Origin: Daucus carota subsp. sativus
Taxonomy: Eukaryota; Streptophyta; Magnoliopsida; Apiales; Apiaceae
DNA: 64,000 nucleotides
Direction: 5' to 3'
Assembly: GCF_001625215.2 (NCBI RefSeq)
Contig: NC_030389.2
Location: 33,965,454-34,029,453 of the forward strand
Part shown: in pieces, positions 22,522-35,270 of the stretch
How the letters are laid out: each line of letters begins with the position of its first letter
Numbering within the stretch: the first letter of the stretch is position 1
The notes under the pieces: model-generated
What the model saw: the letters and a program-made list of their open reading frames with translations, nothing else
What the model was told of the DNA's origin: nothing
The model's database searches: none
Program-made: the position numbers and the translations under genes

Positions 22522-24221
22522 TTCAATATATAGGAGGACATGAATATAGTTAAATGCATACTAATATAAGCAGCAAAAGCATTATCAGGACTTAGGACAT
22601 AGTATCATCCGAGTCAACGGAGACTTGGTGAGTATTGTTTCAAATTGTTCGGCAACTTTCATGATGATAAATAGTTTCTGGTCAAAAATTAGAATCCTCC
22701 TTTGTGAATTATGTTTTTCTTAACATTATTTTAAAAATCAAATATAAAAATATATATAAATAATTAAAAACAATTTTAAAAGTCACTAGAAAAAATATAT
22801 AAATAATTAAAGAATCGAGCCTTCTTAACTCTAATGTCTTCAATTTCAAAATAAAGAGGAAGTCATCATGTTATTGATACAAGAAAAAAATATCATTTAT
22901 TTAATTAATAAAAAATGAAAAATATGAGAAATATAATTTATAATTAGTTAAGAAATAAAAAGAAAAAATAAAACTACCATCAATAACATATATTAATATT
23001 AAGCAATATTTAATGATAAATGAAAAAAATATATAAAAAAAAGTGTGGAAATTTAATCTTAAATAGAAAACATAATTAATCGGTTAATAATACTTAATCA
23101 AGCTTTGATACATTATAATAAAATTTCTCGTATATTAAAAAATATAATGACATTATAAACTAAACTATAAATAAGAAATTCTAAATTATATTTTCTCTTA
23201 TATTTCGGGTCAAGAGTAGCTATATAAACAAATCTCACCGCATCAACTTATCTATATTAAAAATTATAATTATTTTTTAATTTTTTTAAATGTAAATTGT
23301 ATTTGTCCATAATTGTAAATTCCTATATTCTCACCAAGTACATGCTCTAAGAGCTCATTTGTTAACCTCTGGATAATGGAACTTAAACAGCTGGATGAGA
23401 TAGACGAGATAAAATTTGTCAATAGGTCTTTAATACTGGACACAAAAATCATCTGGACGACACATATAACAAAACTGAGCCTCTGTCGTCCAGACCATGG
23501 TCCTTTGTAATTTACCTGGCATAACCTTTAATGCAGTTATAATTTTTCTTTTTGAGAGAAATATAATTATAGTTATAATGTTCTTAACTTTTTCCGTATC
23601 TATATAAAAAATTTAATATACGCTAGGTCTTATTTTGATTTATAATTTTTATCAAATTCTATAATAAAGTATTTTGAATCGTTAACACGAATTTATGTGT
23701 ATACTTGGGGAATAATAACATAAAAAATTCATCAAATAATAAATAATTTATCTACATAAAAAATGTGTTGTATAATTTTAAGTTTTATTTAATTAATATT
23801 CATATTCAAAAATTGTATTTTCTTATCTATAATAATTAATGTGTATGTATATAATTAATTAAATCAAAAATAATATATAAATGATTTTTTTTTGTAGATT
23901 TCAAAAACAAAATTTTTAACATTATATTATTATTAAATCCTGATATAATTATATTTTATTTTTAAAGTAGAAATTCATTAATATTCATAAAAAATTATTG
24001 TTATTTATAAGCCTACAACGTACTCTATATAGACAAAATATTTATATTAAATGATAAATGTTTTATGTAATCATTAATAAATCAAATTTATCTCACAAGA
24101 AAATAACAAAACTCATGAAGTTTGTTATTCAGATAAAGTAGATAACAAACAACAATTCTAGTTCACCATCCAGATTATGCCATTCATTCAGATCTCAGAT
24201 TTAACAATTGATAATTTAAAA
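22522..24221. other. AT-rich intergenic between RLP2 and RLP3, no gene
   Basis: Very AT-rich, frames short and non-coding in look. A 10-bp inverted repeat CTGGACGACA / TGTCGTCCAG lies at 23453-23462 and 23484-23493. No conserved promoter module is found upstream of RLP2 exon 1. Confidence 0.5.
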
Positions 24222-24613
24222 AATGATATATACAGTTGAGAGTCCGGAGGTCCTTGACAACGACTGATGCAACCATCAATTAAATGGTTCTTTATCGTTG
24301 TAAGGCTTCTAACCTTTAAATTTTTTATGCGAATACAAGGGCTATGTCACCCTGCCCACACTTTATCATCTATTTAATATTGCTTATCAATCAAGTTGAG
24401 TTTTATTCATAAATAATATGAAATTTATATTCGAATCAATTTAAGTGAAACGAATTCACATCACATCGGCCAAGATCAAGCATGAATGGATCCAAGATAA
24501 CTACTAAAAAAAACAAACTTGGCTCAGTTTAACGGCCTACACAATACTAAACAATTATATAATGCATGGAAATGCTAACACAAAAACAATGTCTGAACTT
24601 TAAACACCAGAAC
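24222..24613. repeat. RLP 3'-flank duplication, copy 2
   Basis: Matches 13380-13773 over its length (shared TCCGGAGGTCCTTGACAA, CTTGGCTCAGTTTAACGGCC). Between 24614 and 25022 I see only the 3' flank of RLP3. Confidence 0.75.
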
Positions 24614-25022
24614 TTTGAATTACAAACTCTAAAATATTTTTAGAAGTTTAAACACAAACATCAAACTGAAGTTTATTGAAATAACGATAATAATAACTTT
24701 GTGACTAAACTCCAAATGTGCATCACAGCAAAGATGCTTCTGCAAAGACTGGAATGGAACCTCGAGCAATTGGGACTGAGCACCAACATATAGATTTGCA
24801 CCATCTTCTGTTGAAACAAATTATAAATTATTTTAGTAAGCATACTATAAAAACCTGATGTTGATGACAGAATGGTTAAGGTTTATGTAGAAATAGTTCA
24901 AATGTGTTATGCGTTAATGCATATTACATTTGAACTATCATGAAAGCAAACGGATAAAAATATATCTGTTTAGTTCAAGATGACATTTTGACAAGGTTTT
25001 ACAGTAAAACAGAGTTTACCTG

Positions 25023-28000
25023 TTAGTTAAGGAATCTTCTCCACAACAAAATCATGGAAACTGCAATCTTGTCAAACGCTTGTTCGACATAATGAAAGTA
25101 AAAATACCTCCAAGACTTGATAAAATGCAAAGAAGCGCAGAATCCCAAAAAGCCAACCAAGAGACCAGGTCCTATCCCAGCTTTAAACCACATGCGCTCT
25201 TCATCTGAATCAGTATCAGATCCGTTGTGGTCATGGAATTTATTTGATTCTGTGTCGCCAATACAGGGTTTCAGGATAGGTTCCCCACAGAGCTGATTGT
25301 TGCCAGCATAGATAGAGGGATCAATGACTCCAAGGGTCTGGAGTTGGCTTCCAGTTGGTATTTTCCCTGATAAATCATTGAAGGAGAGGTTCAAGCGGCT
25401 TAAAAAAATTAAATCCGCTAGACTTTGTGGAATAGGACCACTAAATTTGTTCCTTGAAAGATCAAGAAATTCCAGTTTTTCCAGTTTAATTTCCAATTCT
25501 GTCTGGGATCCTTCCAGTTAGATGATTCCCTGCTAAATTCAAATTTAATAAGCTATAGAGTCCCATCAACTGTTCTGGAATCTCTCCACTGATATTGTTA
25601 TTTGATATATCAATGGAAAACATAAAACGCAGTGTAGATGTAAATTTCAGCTCATATCCTTTTGCATCATCTGATATCGCTTCACCATTCCCCAGCCCGA
25701 AGTCAAAATAGTCATCATTGTTTTCACCAGTAATCATGGCACTGAAATTACTGAAACATGGAGGAATGGTTCCTGTAATTTGATTTCGTGCCAAGTTTAA
25801 AACTTTGATGTATGAATTGTTGCAAAGCTGTACAGGAATATCACCATAAAAATAGTTGGACCGCAGAATCAAATACTCAAGATCAGGTAATTTTTCTGCG
25901 GTCCAAGGAGGTATGGTATCGCTCAAATTGTTATTTCCCACATCAAGCGCGACAATAAATGTCAAATTTTGAAAGGACAGAGGGAGTTTTCCTTGAAACT
26001 TGTTGTTGTGCAAGTTTAAGTAAAGGAGCAACTGTAGAGAACCCAAAGAAGAAGGAATATCCCCAGAGAGACTATTACTCATCACATCAAGTTCTTTCAA
26101 ATTTTTTAAGTTTCCTAAACAGCGGGGGAGTGGTCCTGAAAAGTTATTGCTGGAGAGAACTAAAACAGTCAAATATTTTAGACTGCATAAAAATTGAGGT
26201 ATATCACCCGACAAACTGTTATTGGATAGTGCCAAGACAGACAAACCATGTGTTCGAGCTGCTGAAACTAATGAGAGTTGTTTCCCGTTGAGGTCGTTGT
26301 CAGATATATCAACAGTAGAGGCCTGAGATAAGAGTACATTCACAAACCAATCTGCTGGGATGATATCTGATATGCTCGTATTTGCCATTGTAATGTCACT
26401 TATTTGTCTCTGTGTTTGGAGCCAATGGGGAAATTTAGGCCCAACTTTCAAGGACTTCATGTATAAATATTGAAGCTGAAATGGAGGAATCCACTTGCAA
26501 CTAATATTCAACACTAAGTTAGATTCCGAAGATATTTCCAAGGTGGTCAGCCTCGTGAGGTTGACAAAATGATGCTCAGATACAAAACCCTCCCACAAAT
26601 TAGACAAAAGACTCAAATCTGTTAAATTTGATAGCTGGCCGATGCATTTAGGAATGGAAGTCAGTTGATTATCGCTGGCATCCAACGCTGTCAACTCTAA
26701 CGACTGACAAAATGTTTGTGGCAGAGAACCCCTAAATGCATTTGAGCTTATACTGAGGTATTGAAGTTCCGTAAAATTTCCCATCTCGAGTGGAAAGTCA
26801 CTTAGTTTATTATTTGAAAGAAGAAGTATAGAAAGTGACGTCAAATTTCTAATAGACCGGGGAATTATACCCTGCAACTTATTGTCACTAAGATCAAGAT
26901 AAGTAAGAGATGTCAAAGTTCCAAGAGATTCTGGGATCAAACCGTACAAAGAATTGGATGAAAGCTTTAGCTCAAGAACTGATGTCAAATTTCCAAGAGA
27001 CCGAGGAATATTACCCTGCAAATGATTGCTTGAAAGATCAAGAATAGTTAGAGATCTCATTGTCCCTATAGATTCGGGGATCAAACCTTGAAAACTAGGG
27101 CCAGATAGATCAAGTTCAGATAGGGAAGTCAAACTTCCAATCGATTTAGGAATCAAACCTTCTAAGCTATTTCTAAGTAGACCAAGATTGATTAAAGATG
27201 TCAAACTTCCGATAGAGTGAGGAATTGGGCCTATAAAATCGTTGTCTGAGAGATCAAGTTCAAGAAGAGATGTTAAACTTCCTATAGATTGAGGAAGTAG
27301 ACCACTGAAAAAATTAAACCGAAGATTTAGATGTGCAAGACCACTATTGTTAAGAACCCATAAAGGGAAAGAAGAGTTAAGTTGGTTGGAACTAAGATCC
27401 AGAAAAACAAGAGATGTTAAATTCAGAACGGGGAGATGATGAGGCATTTTGTTGGGTAGGAAAGAATCGTGCAAACGTAGTACTAATATTGAATTGGGAA
27501 GCATGTTAATGGCCGGAAACCAATCAGTGGCCCTGGAAAGATTCATATCAGAGAGATCCAAGTGTTCCAACAAAGAAAGCCTAGAAAACCACCCCATGCT
27601 ATCGATGCTTAATAGGAAATTACCATTTAAATCAAGGTACTTTAAGCTCGAAAGGTTCCCTAATTGATGAGGAACTAAACCTATAAAGTTGGAGTGAGAG
27701 AGGTTGAGATATGTTAGATCCTTAAAGGACCCCAAGAATTTTGGAATTCGTATCCCATGAAAACTGTTGTTGCTCAGGTCCAAGTAAGTCAAATATCTCA
27801 AATTACGCAAGGAATGGTTTATGTGGCCACCTCTTAAATAACCACTTTGCAGATCAAGTTTCATGACATGGCCGGTCTGTTTGTTGCAGCCAATTCCATG
27901 CCATGCACAACAATCATCTCCAACCCATGACGACAAGTAGTTTGTGTCGTCAGAGAGACTTTCTTTAAAGCTTAGCAAAGCTTGTTTGTCCCTCTCGTTG

Positions 28001-28107
28001 CAGCTCTGATTCCAATTGCTTCCAACTCTGCTCCCGCAATTCAACTTTACCAGAAAACCTATTGCATAAGCAAGAATTAGTAAACTCATACGTTTCTGCA
28101 TTCCCAT
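25023..28107 (-). pseudogene. RLP3: long-form LRR receptor-like protein with one frameshift
   Basis: The start is placed at ATG 28107 (MGMQKRMSLLILAYAIGFLV) because the leader aligns there with the other RLPs; an upstream in-frame ATG is at 28116. No intron: LDLQSGYLRGGHINHSLRNL runs straight through the site where six relatives have one. The N-terminal cap has ERDKQALLSFKESL and DDCCAWHGIGC, then about 30 LRRs, the island (KGYELKFTSTLRFMFSIDIS), membrane helix AGIGPGLLVGFLGFCASLHF and tail ending LLWRRFLN. Total about 1,020 residues, the normal size for Cf/EIX/HcrVf-type RLPs. After GRIPDRIG the frame hits TAA; a 4-nt insertion (TTAA-like) at about 25486-25492 separates it from EKLEFLDLSRN in the next frame. 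Without the last LRRs and the helix the product would be secreted or lost. Sequence error is possible. Confidence 0.85.
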
Positions 28108-28234
28108 AGCTAGCATTCGCCAGTAAATATCAAAGAGACTTATTTGCCAGTTCTATATTTATGAACATTAATAATTTGATTGAGTGTCTGTAGCTGGTAT
28201 AAATATGAGCAGGTACATAAATTAAAGTGATTCA

Positions 28235-28349
28235 TACTCCCCCCTCCAAAATAATAGTCGCTCTGACTTTTTGCACGTAATTTGAGGTGCAAAACAAGTC
28301 AAATTACATGCAAAAAATCAAAGCGAATATAATTTGAAAGGAGGGAATA
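28235..28349. mobile_element. Short Stowaway-type MITE
   Basis: TACTCCCCCCTCCAAAATAA at the start and AATTTGAAAGGAGGGAATA at the end. The middle is near-palindromic (TTTTTGCACGTAATTTGAGG against CAAATTACATGCAAAAAATC). It lies about 130 bp upstream of RLP3. Confidence 0.8.
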
Positions 28350-29603
28350 TCATCCATGACAAACAGGTCTTTGCTGTCAACTTCTACTCTCAGTTGGTCC
28401 CAAAGATCCATGATAAACAAGTCAGATCTTCTATCTCTTTCAACTTCCGTCTTAGTTGCTTCCCCTTAAACAATTTAAGTACGTTCCTGGCAAATACTTG
28501 GTGTACAGAAGTGCAGCAAACTTGGGTGAATTGTATTATATTTTCAAATTTTTTTATGATAATCCTTTTATCAGAAGAGGAAAGAATAAAGTTCCTTAAA
28601 TATATACACCCAAGTAGGCTTGCTTACTTAACAAATCATTTTCAAATAAAACTCTTCTTTCTAAATTTTGTTGGGTACATATAGGAGTATCCACCAGTCC
28701 ACCACTCTGATGGGAATTAAGCTCATCTCAGTTTGTCACATTAATTCGGAGAAAAAAACTAGGAATTTTGTTGAAGCATTTAGCAGTTTTTGTAGAATAA
28801 ATGAAATTTGTATATATTACTGTAATAGTTAATACTCTTAGTTTACTTTGCTGTTTCATTCCCTTTCAGCCACTAGTCGTGTATGAAATTTTCTGGTAAT
28901 CCTGTATTTTCTTTAAATCTATGTGAAAATATCGTGTTATCCAAGGAGGTCATCATCACCCGTGTGAATGAGATTGTTCTTGTGTGTGTTGAAATTTGAA
29001 ATATGAAGCCTTCATGCTCTTATCAGTAGGGTAGGGGGACTACCACCAAGTGGCTGCAGTTCATTGTTCCGGTAATCAGGTTGACACTGCTTTTCTGCAA
29101 GTAGTACTTGCACTGCATTATCATTTTCTCTGAGATTTTACTCTTTTAAACTTAAATCTAACTATAAAGACACACATGCACTTATTCACACATATTTCTA
29201 AGAGGTGATTAATTTACAGTTAAGTCGATTCAGCTCCGATCATAATATACAATAACGGACTAATTAAACCGATTCAAGCTCCCTGACATTCCACCAGAGC
29301 TTTTCTTTGAAGTTATTATTGTGAAGACTAATAACTTTGTTTTTTATTAATATTTTCTGATACATTTTGCTCCAAAATTGTGCTAGTATTTCTTATCATG
29401 GGAAGTACTTAGTGTTCTTCGGTCAATTTCTTCATCTTTTCCCTCAATCTTGCCAGCTTGATATCTCTATTGTATATCCAATTTTACTTAGTTTAGTAGA
29501 TCCTTCTTTTGCTTGAATATTTCCTTTTACCTGATTATCTCTAAGGCCTTCACCCTAAAATTATCATTAACACATTTGGAATATATAAAAAAACAAGCAT
29601 GTC
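28350..29603. other. Intergenic, nothing recognised
   Basis: Open frames are short and lack coding character. The motif CACCAAGTGG near 29045 resembles one at 44675 (CACTAAGTGG) in another RLP flank. Confidence 0.5.
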
Positions 29604-29750
29604 ACTGTCCTATATGTTTCTTCAAGTACGAAAGAAACATAACTTCACTAAATGAAAATGAAGCAAGATTTCTGTACTGTCCTATCTATGTTTCTTTAAG
29701 TACGAAAGAAACGTAACTTCACTGAATGAAAATGAAACAAGATTTCTGTA
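29604..29750. repeat. Tandem repeat, 2 copies of about 72 bp
   Basis: Both units start ACTGTCCTAT and contain AAGTACGAAAGAAAC and GATTTCTGTA; the second starts at 29676. Confidence 0.85.
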
Positions 29751-29994
29751 AGAGGATACGGTAGGTAATATGTTCACGCTCAAGTAAAAGTTGAATTCTT
29801 TATTAATATTAGGTTATTCCATGCATAAACATTTATGTAGCCAATTTTATGTGCCTAGCATTATTCTTTAAGTAAAATGGTATATATATAAGATTTAATT
29901 GCAAATTGCATCCCTACATTTAAGCCCAAACACACTTTAGTATACATACTTTAGAAAATTTAAAACACAAACCCACTTCAAAACCCTTATTACC

Positions 29995-30120
29995 CATAAG
30001 GACCTTGATAAAGATTCTGCCCCTTATTATCATAAAGCAGTGAAGTTCTATGAAGGATTTTCAAAGCAGCTCATACATCAAGGGCATGTTCTTGATGATT
30101 TTGCTTGTGCTCTTGACCAG
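29995..30120 (+). pseudogene. SEC23 exon fragment (COPII coat)
   Basis: One frame reads [20 protein letters not shown] then [20 protein letters not shown] and DQ, followed by a donor-like GTAATG at 30121. This matches my knowledge of a conserved SEC23 segment (the GTPase-activating COPII subunit of ER-derived vesicles). Only about 42 residues are present, with no other exon around, so it is a captured or stranded fragment. In block B the corresponding place lacks it. Confidence 0.7.
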
Positions 30121-30655
30121 GTAATGTCATAGCCAGTAAAGCTCAGTACTATGAAAGAATATTTATCAAGAGAAGAAAGCTATTCACATGTTCAAAAATT
30201 AAGTAGAATAATGTCATCCATATAATGGAACTCCATGGAACTTTTGCATTTGCGTTAATGCCATTCTTTACCAAGATAAAATTCAGCAGTATTATTGTTA
30301 AAATGACTAGCAATAACAACGTATAATAACAAGGTGCAGAAGAGAATACAAGAAGCAGAAACAGAACATAGGAACTTGGAAGTATGTATATTTTACGTAA
30401 ATTATGTATAATATAACTGGATATATATTGCTAAAGATGGAGTCATGATGCAAGAAATTCCAACATCTTTTTGTCCAAGGCTACAGCTTATGCTTGATGA
30501 AGAACCTGAATCCACTAAAAAATTAGGAATAGTGTCAACGCATATTTAGAGGTCTAACAAATACGAGAACTCAGCTGTAGAAGGCAAAACCATTAAGAAA
30601 AACAGAGGAGAAGAAAAAATAACAAAAGTGTGTGTAATGGATATGATTTCACCTA

Positions 30656-33219
30656 TTAGTTCTGGAACCTTCTCCGCCACAAAGCAATGGAAAGCGCTAT
30701 CTTGTCAGAGAATCTTTCAACAGAGTGAAAGTAGAAGTACCTCCATGTTGGAATGAAATGCAGAGAAGCACAGAATCCCAGAAAGCCGACCAAGAGACCA
30801 GGTCCTATCCCTGCATAAAACCACACGTGCTCGTCATCCGAATAAAATTCAACTTCATTGTTGTTGTGAAAATCATGTGAATCGGTGTCACCAGGACAGG
30901 GCTTTAGGATGGGTGGACCACAGAGCTGATTGTTTCCAACATAAATGGAGGGATCGTCTAGGGTTCTGAGTTGGTTTCCCGTTGGTATTCTCCCCGAAAA
31001 ATCATTAAAGGAGAGGTTTAAATGGCTTAAAAAGCTCAGATTTGACAGACTCTGTGGAATATGACCAGCAAGTTCATTTCTGGACAGATCAAGAAATTCC
31101 AGTTTATCCAATTTCCCAATCGTGTCAGGGATCCTTCCGGATAGACGGTTACCAGCTATGTTTAAACTCAACAAACCATGGAGGTTCATCAACTCCTTTG
31201 GAATCTCCCCACTGATATTGTTATTTGATAAATCAATGGAATAAAGAAAATCAAGTGTAGAGGAATATGTTAGTTCATATCCTTTTGGATCATCAATGAT
31301 TATATCTTCATAACTCAGTCCCCCGTATATTGGACCTTCTTCTTTTCCGCTGTTATAACTTGTAATTATGGCAGTAAAATTGCCGAAGCAAGGAGGTATG
31401 TTTCCCGTTATGTCATTTTTTGCCAGGTTTAGAACTTGAATTGATGGATGACATATATCGGTGGGAATTTTACCGTAAAAATTGTTGGACCGTAGTATCA
31501 AATACCTGAGATCCAGCAACTTCGAAGTCCAACCAGGAAGAATATCGCTTAAATTGTTCTTTCCCACATCAAGTCCGATTATAGATGACAAATTTTGGAA
31601 GGACAGTGGAAGTTTGCCTTGAAAATTATTATTGTGCAAGTTTAAATACCAAAGAAACCTTAGAAAACCTAAAGAAATCGGAATATCCCCACCGAGGTTG
31701 TTATTCATAACAGAAAAGTCATTCAAGTCTGTCAAATTTCCTAGGCACGGGGGTAGCGCTCCTGAAAATTTATTATCAGAGAGGAGCATAGTACTCAAGG
31801 ACGTTAGATTGCATAAAAGAGCAGGGATATTACCAAACATGTGGTTATTTGAGAGGTCTAAATATCTCACACTATTTGGAATTGCTAATATGGTATCTGA
31901 TATGCTCGTGTTTCTCATCCTGATGTCAGCAAGTGATCTCTGTGTTATAAGCCATTTGGGAAATTTGGGCACTTTTATGGAGTCCATGTATATATCATTA
32001 AGCTGCTGAAATGGAGGAACCCATCTAGAACTGATATTAACCATTAAGTTAGATTTTGAAGAAATTCGAAAGGAATAAAGGTTGGTGAGGTTGACAAAGT
32101 GATGCTCAGATATAATACCGTCCCATGAATTGGAAGCCAGATCCATGATTACTAGATTTGATAGTTTTCCGATGCATTTAGGAATGCTTCCTCCCAGCTG
32201 ATTATCATCAACCAACAGTGCACTTAAATTGTTTAGTTGACAAAGTGATTCTGGTAGAGAACCACTAAACCGATTCCCACTCACAGTGAGGTCTGAAAGT
32301 TTGGTAAGATTGCCAATCTCAGCCGGAATTGAACCACTAAATCTGTTGTATTTAAGATAAAGGTCAAAAAGTGATATCAAGTTGCCAATAGACGGAGGAA
32401 TCAGACCATGTAAATAATTTAGAGAAAGATCAAGTCTAGTGAGAGATGTCAAAGCCCCTATAGATTCCGGGATCAAACCTCTAATTTGGTTATTATATAG
32501 GTCAAGAATAATTAGGGATGTCAAATTTCCGATAGATTGAGGAATGAAACCCCCGTGATTATTGAAAGAAAGATCAAGATAAGTAAGAGATTTTAGAGCT
32601 CCTATGGATTCTGGTATAATGCCTTCAATGGAATTATCGGATAGATATACTTGAGTAAGAGCAGTCAAGTTCCCGATGGATTGGGAAATCGAACCTGGAA
32701 TAATCACATAAAATAGTTTGGCCATTCAGTAAACTTAGAGAGTGAGTACCATAATGAGACTGCATTTGGACAAAAATTAGATTACATTACAAGGCCAAAA
32801 AACCAACAGTAAACGTGTTCAACTTGCGGGTTAATCCTGCTTGATTTTATAAATATTATAATAGTATTAATTATTTCTTATTTAAAATAAATGAAACAGA
32901 AATCTTTCTAATTTAAGAAGAAGGTATTTGAGATTTAATCACCTTTATCACAACAATTTTGGAGATCAAGTTTGATGACCTGGCCTGTTATGTTGTTGCA
33001 ATAAACTCCGGACCATGAACAACAATCATCTCCATCCCACGGTGACAACCAAGAGTCGTTGTTTCTAACAAGAAGGCTTTTTCTGAGAAGCAGCAAAGCT
33101 TGTTTCTCGCTGTGAATGCAGCTTCCGTTCTGGTGGCCTCCGTCTATGCTACCGCAACTAAATGTTAAGCTTATAGCATATACAAGTAGAAGTGAACTCA
33201 TATATTTTTGTATTTCCAT
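30656..33219 (-). CDS. RLP4: LRR receptor-like protein, intact
   Basis: Exon 1 is 33219-32943 (MEIQKYMSSLLLVYAISLTF, EKQALLLLRKSL, DDCCSWSGVYC) and exon 2 is 32694-30656; phase-1 intron with acceptor TTATTCCAG; 771 residues. The start is chosen at MEIQKYM because the leader upstream is promoter sequence shared with relatives. The LRR array starts GSISQSIGNLTALTQVYLSD. Then come the island (KGYELTYSSTLDFLYSIDLS), NQLCGPPILKPCPGD, acidic FHNNNEVEFYSDDEHVWFY, membrane helix with GxxxG, and a tail ending IALWRRRFQN. Many N-x-S/T sites fit a glycosylated ectodomain. Nearly identical to RLP7 and close to RLP1. The 3' flank has a probable 3'-UTR intron as in RLP1. Ligand unknown. Confidence 0.9.
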
Positions 33220-33360
33220 AACTAGAATTAAAAGATAGTTGCAGAATCTACTTAAATGTGATCTGCATGTATATGATTTATGAACATATTTATGTAGCCT
33301 GATGGGATAAAATATAAGCGCGTAGAAGAATTCAAAAGTCGAAACTATCATTCACAATGG

Positions 33361-33451
33361 AATTAGTCTCCTAGTCAGCCGTTGCCAGCACTCTCAGTTC
33401 TCAACATCAAAAGTCTCCCACTCAGCGAGCACTTGCCAGTTACTTGATAGC
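33361..33451 (-). promoter_or_regulatory. RLP promoter module, RLP4 copy
   Basis: The minus strand carries GGGAGACTTTTGATGTTGAG and GGCAACGGCTGACTAGGAGA, about 145 bp from the start codon. A TATATTTTA TATA-like box lies between. The W-box of the RLP1 copy is replaced by CTGAGT. Confidence 0.55.
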
Positions 33452-33619
33452 TTACTTTTTTAGATGATTTTTCTAATTCTTCCCTCCCGGTCCTTAATTG
33501 CTTATGGAATATATGTTCTAATTCCATGGTTTGAAAGCTTGCCGTGTTACATCAAGATGATCTCCATCATTACTTGAAGAAATATCAGTGGTTGAATGGA
33601 ATTTTAAAAATTCCATCGA

Positions 33620-33811
33620 CAGGGGCCGGCTCAACTAAATTTGAGGCCTAAGCAGACTTGAACATGAGGCCTCCCTATGTAAAAAATATTTACAAACAAA
33701 AATTTAATTATTATAATTATCTCAATATATATTTTTATAAAATTCTGAGGCCCTTTTAGGGTTTGGGCCCTAAGCAACCGCTTAGTTGGCCTTACTGTTG
33801 AGCCGGCCCTG
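33620..33811. mobile_element. hAT-type MITE, 192 bp
   Basis: Inverted ends CAGGGGCCGGCTCAAC and GTTGAGCCGGCCCTG, with an exact 8-bp target duplication TCCATCGA (33612-33619 and 33812-33819). Block B keeps the empty site (TCCATCGAGAGTGG near 56742). The open frame across it is not a gene. Confidence 0.92.
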
Positions 33812-33931
33812 TCCATCGAGAGTTGTAAGTTTGATCTTTTGTGGGTGTTGGATAGACCACTGAGGCCATGCGGTCCTCTCCTCGACTCGTCGTGATGACC
33901 TGCAAAAAATTCATTTCAACTCAGTCTCTTT

Positions 33932-35134
33932 TTTTTTCTTTTTTTTTTGAAAATGAGAATAAATCTCAACGAATATAGATCGGCAATTCACCGTGATAAT
34001 TATTTCATTCAAGAAAGCTTATTATCTAACCGTCGGACATGCAAGATGATCGGGGAAATTTAGACAATAAAATTTTAATGTCCGAAAAGAAAACCGGTCT
34101 TCTTCCGAGAATCCTGAAAATAAAACAAAGAAAATAAGAAAAATATAAGTCGATATACGTAATAGATAATATATATTCAATATATAATTATTATTAAAAA
34201 CACGTGATCAAAATATTCCCACAATCATGCTAACTCATAATTGAGACAATTAAACTCTTAATTAAGGCACAATTAATAAAATATTAATACACTTAATTAA
34301 GACACAATTAAGGCACAATTAACGTCCTCAATTAGGAGGCACAATTCACGCTCTTAATTAAGAGGCACAATTAACCCCCTCAATTAGGAGGCACAGTTAA
34401 CGCCTCAATTAAGTCACAATTAACGTCTTCCTATCTGAAACCGCATCACATATTGATCCTGGAACCGCCATCGACGCCGCCGCCCTCGGTCAGCGCCGCT
34501 ACGCTATCTTGCTTTTGCTGCAAAACTTGAAAACATGATACGTTATGGTACTGTTGCTGTCTTCCTCCCCATTGTCTTTCATGCCCATCTCTTTCTTCTG
34601 TCAACTCAAACCCACATGCAAACAGGGCCCCTATGCTCCCGTTACCATGTTGTAGCTGCTCTGCTCATATGAGGGAAGATCTATGGACAAAACAAATGGA
34701 ACATGACAAATACACAAAGACTGTATAGTACATCATTATTATTAATGGAGTAAAGAAAGAGTATTGGGGACGGGGTTGAGAAGAAAAGAAAACAGAAGGA
34801 AAAGACACTTCCCTGTATTTGAAATCTCGGTCACTCTATTTCAGGTTCGTGAATTCCATCACCAACTCGAGGGCAGAGAATCATCACAATTCACAAGGGA
34901 TTAGAGAGAGAACAAAAAGTGTTTTTCTACATAACATAATAAAATGTTTTCATCATGATACTCAATGGCCGGCCTCAAAAATTACACGGAGTATATGTTA
35001 GGAATGAAACAATATGCTCAACCCTCAACGATAATTTCTTCGGAGGTTGAATGTGTGAACTAGACTTTAACAAACATAAAGTCATCAAAAGTTCCGATTC
35101 ACAAAAACAAGATTAATATATTTATCGTATTCAC
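33932..35134 (-). mobile_element. Retroposon-like insertion, about 1.2 kb
   Basis: Flanked by an 18-bp direct repeat ATTTCAACTCGTCTCTTT (35135-35152; the left copy 33913-33931 has one extra A). The T-rich end (T9 C T10) at 33932 reads as an A-rich tail on the minus strand, directly next to the repeat. Block B has the empty site near 56840. This is the mark of target-primed retroposition, so it is a LINE/SINE-derived or processed-RNA copy. Inside are AATTAAGGCACAATTAA repeats and a GC-rich stretch. No protein is recognised. Confidence 0.65.
34240..34425. repeat. Minisatellite, about 25-bp unit
   Basis: About seven units like AGGAGGCACAATTAACGCCT, alternating with AATTAAGGCACAATTAA, inside the retroposon-like insert. 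Confidence 0.75.
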
Positions 35135-35270
35135 ATTTCAACTCGTCTCTTTAACTACATTAAATTTGGATTTCTACTTAATCTACTAAGTACAGGGTCT
35201 TCATTAATTGAGAAAGAAATTCTTAAAAATGATATTAAAGCTGAAATACTCAAGTACTTGGTATATAATC

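Noticed and set aside
33631-33816. 61-codon minus-strand frame
   Set aside because: It lies within the 192-bp hAT MITE and its target duplication.
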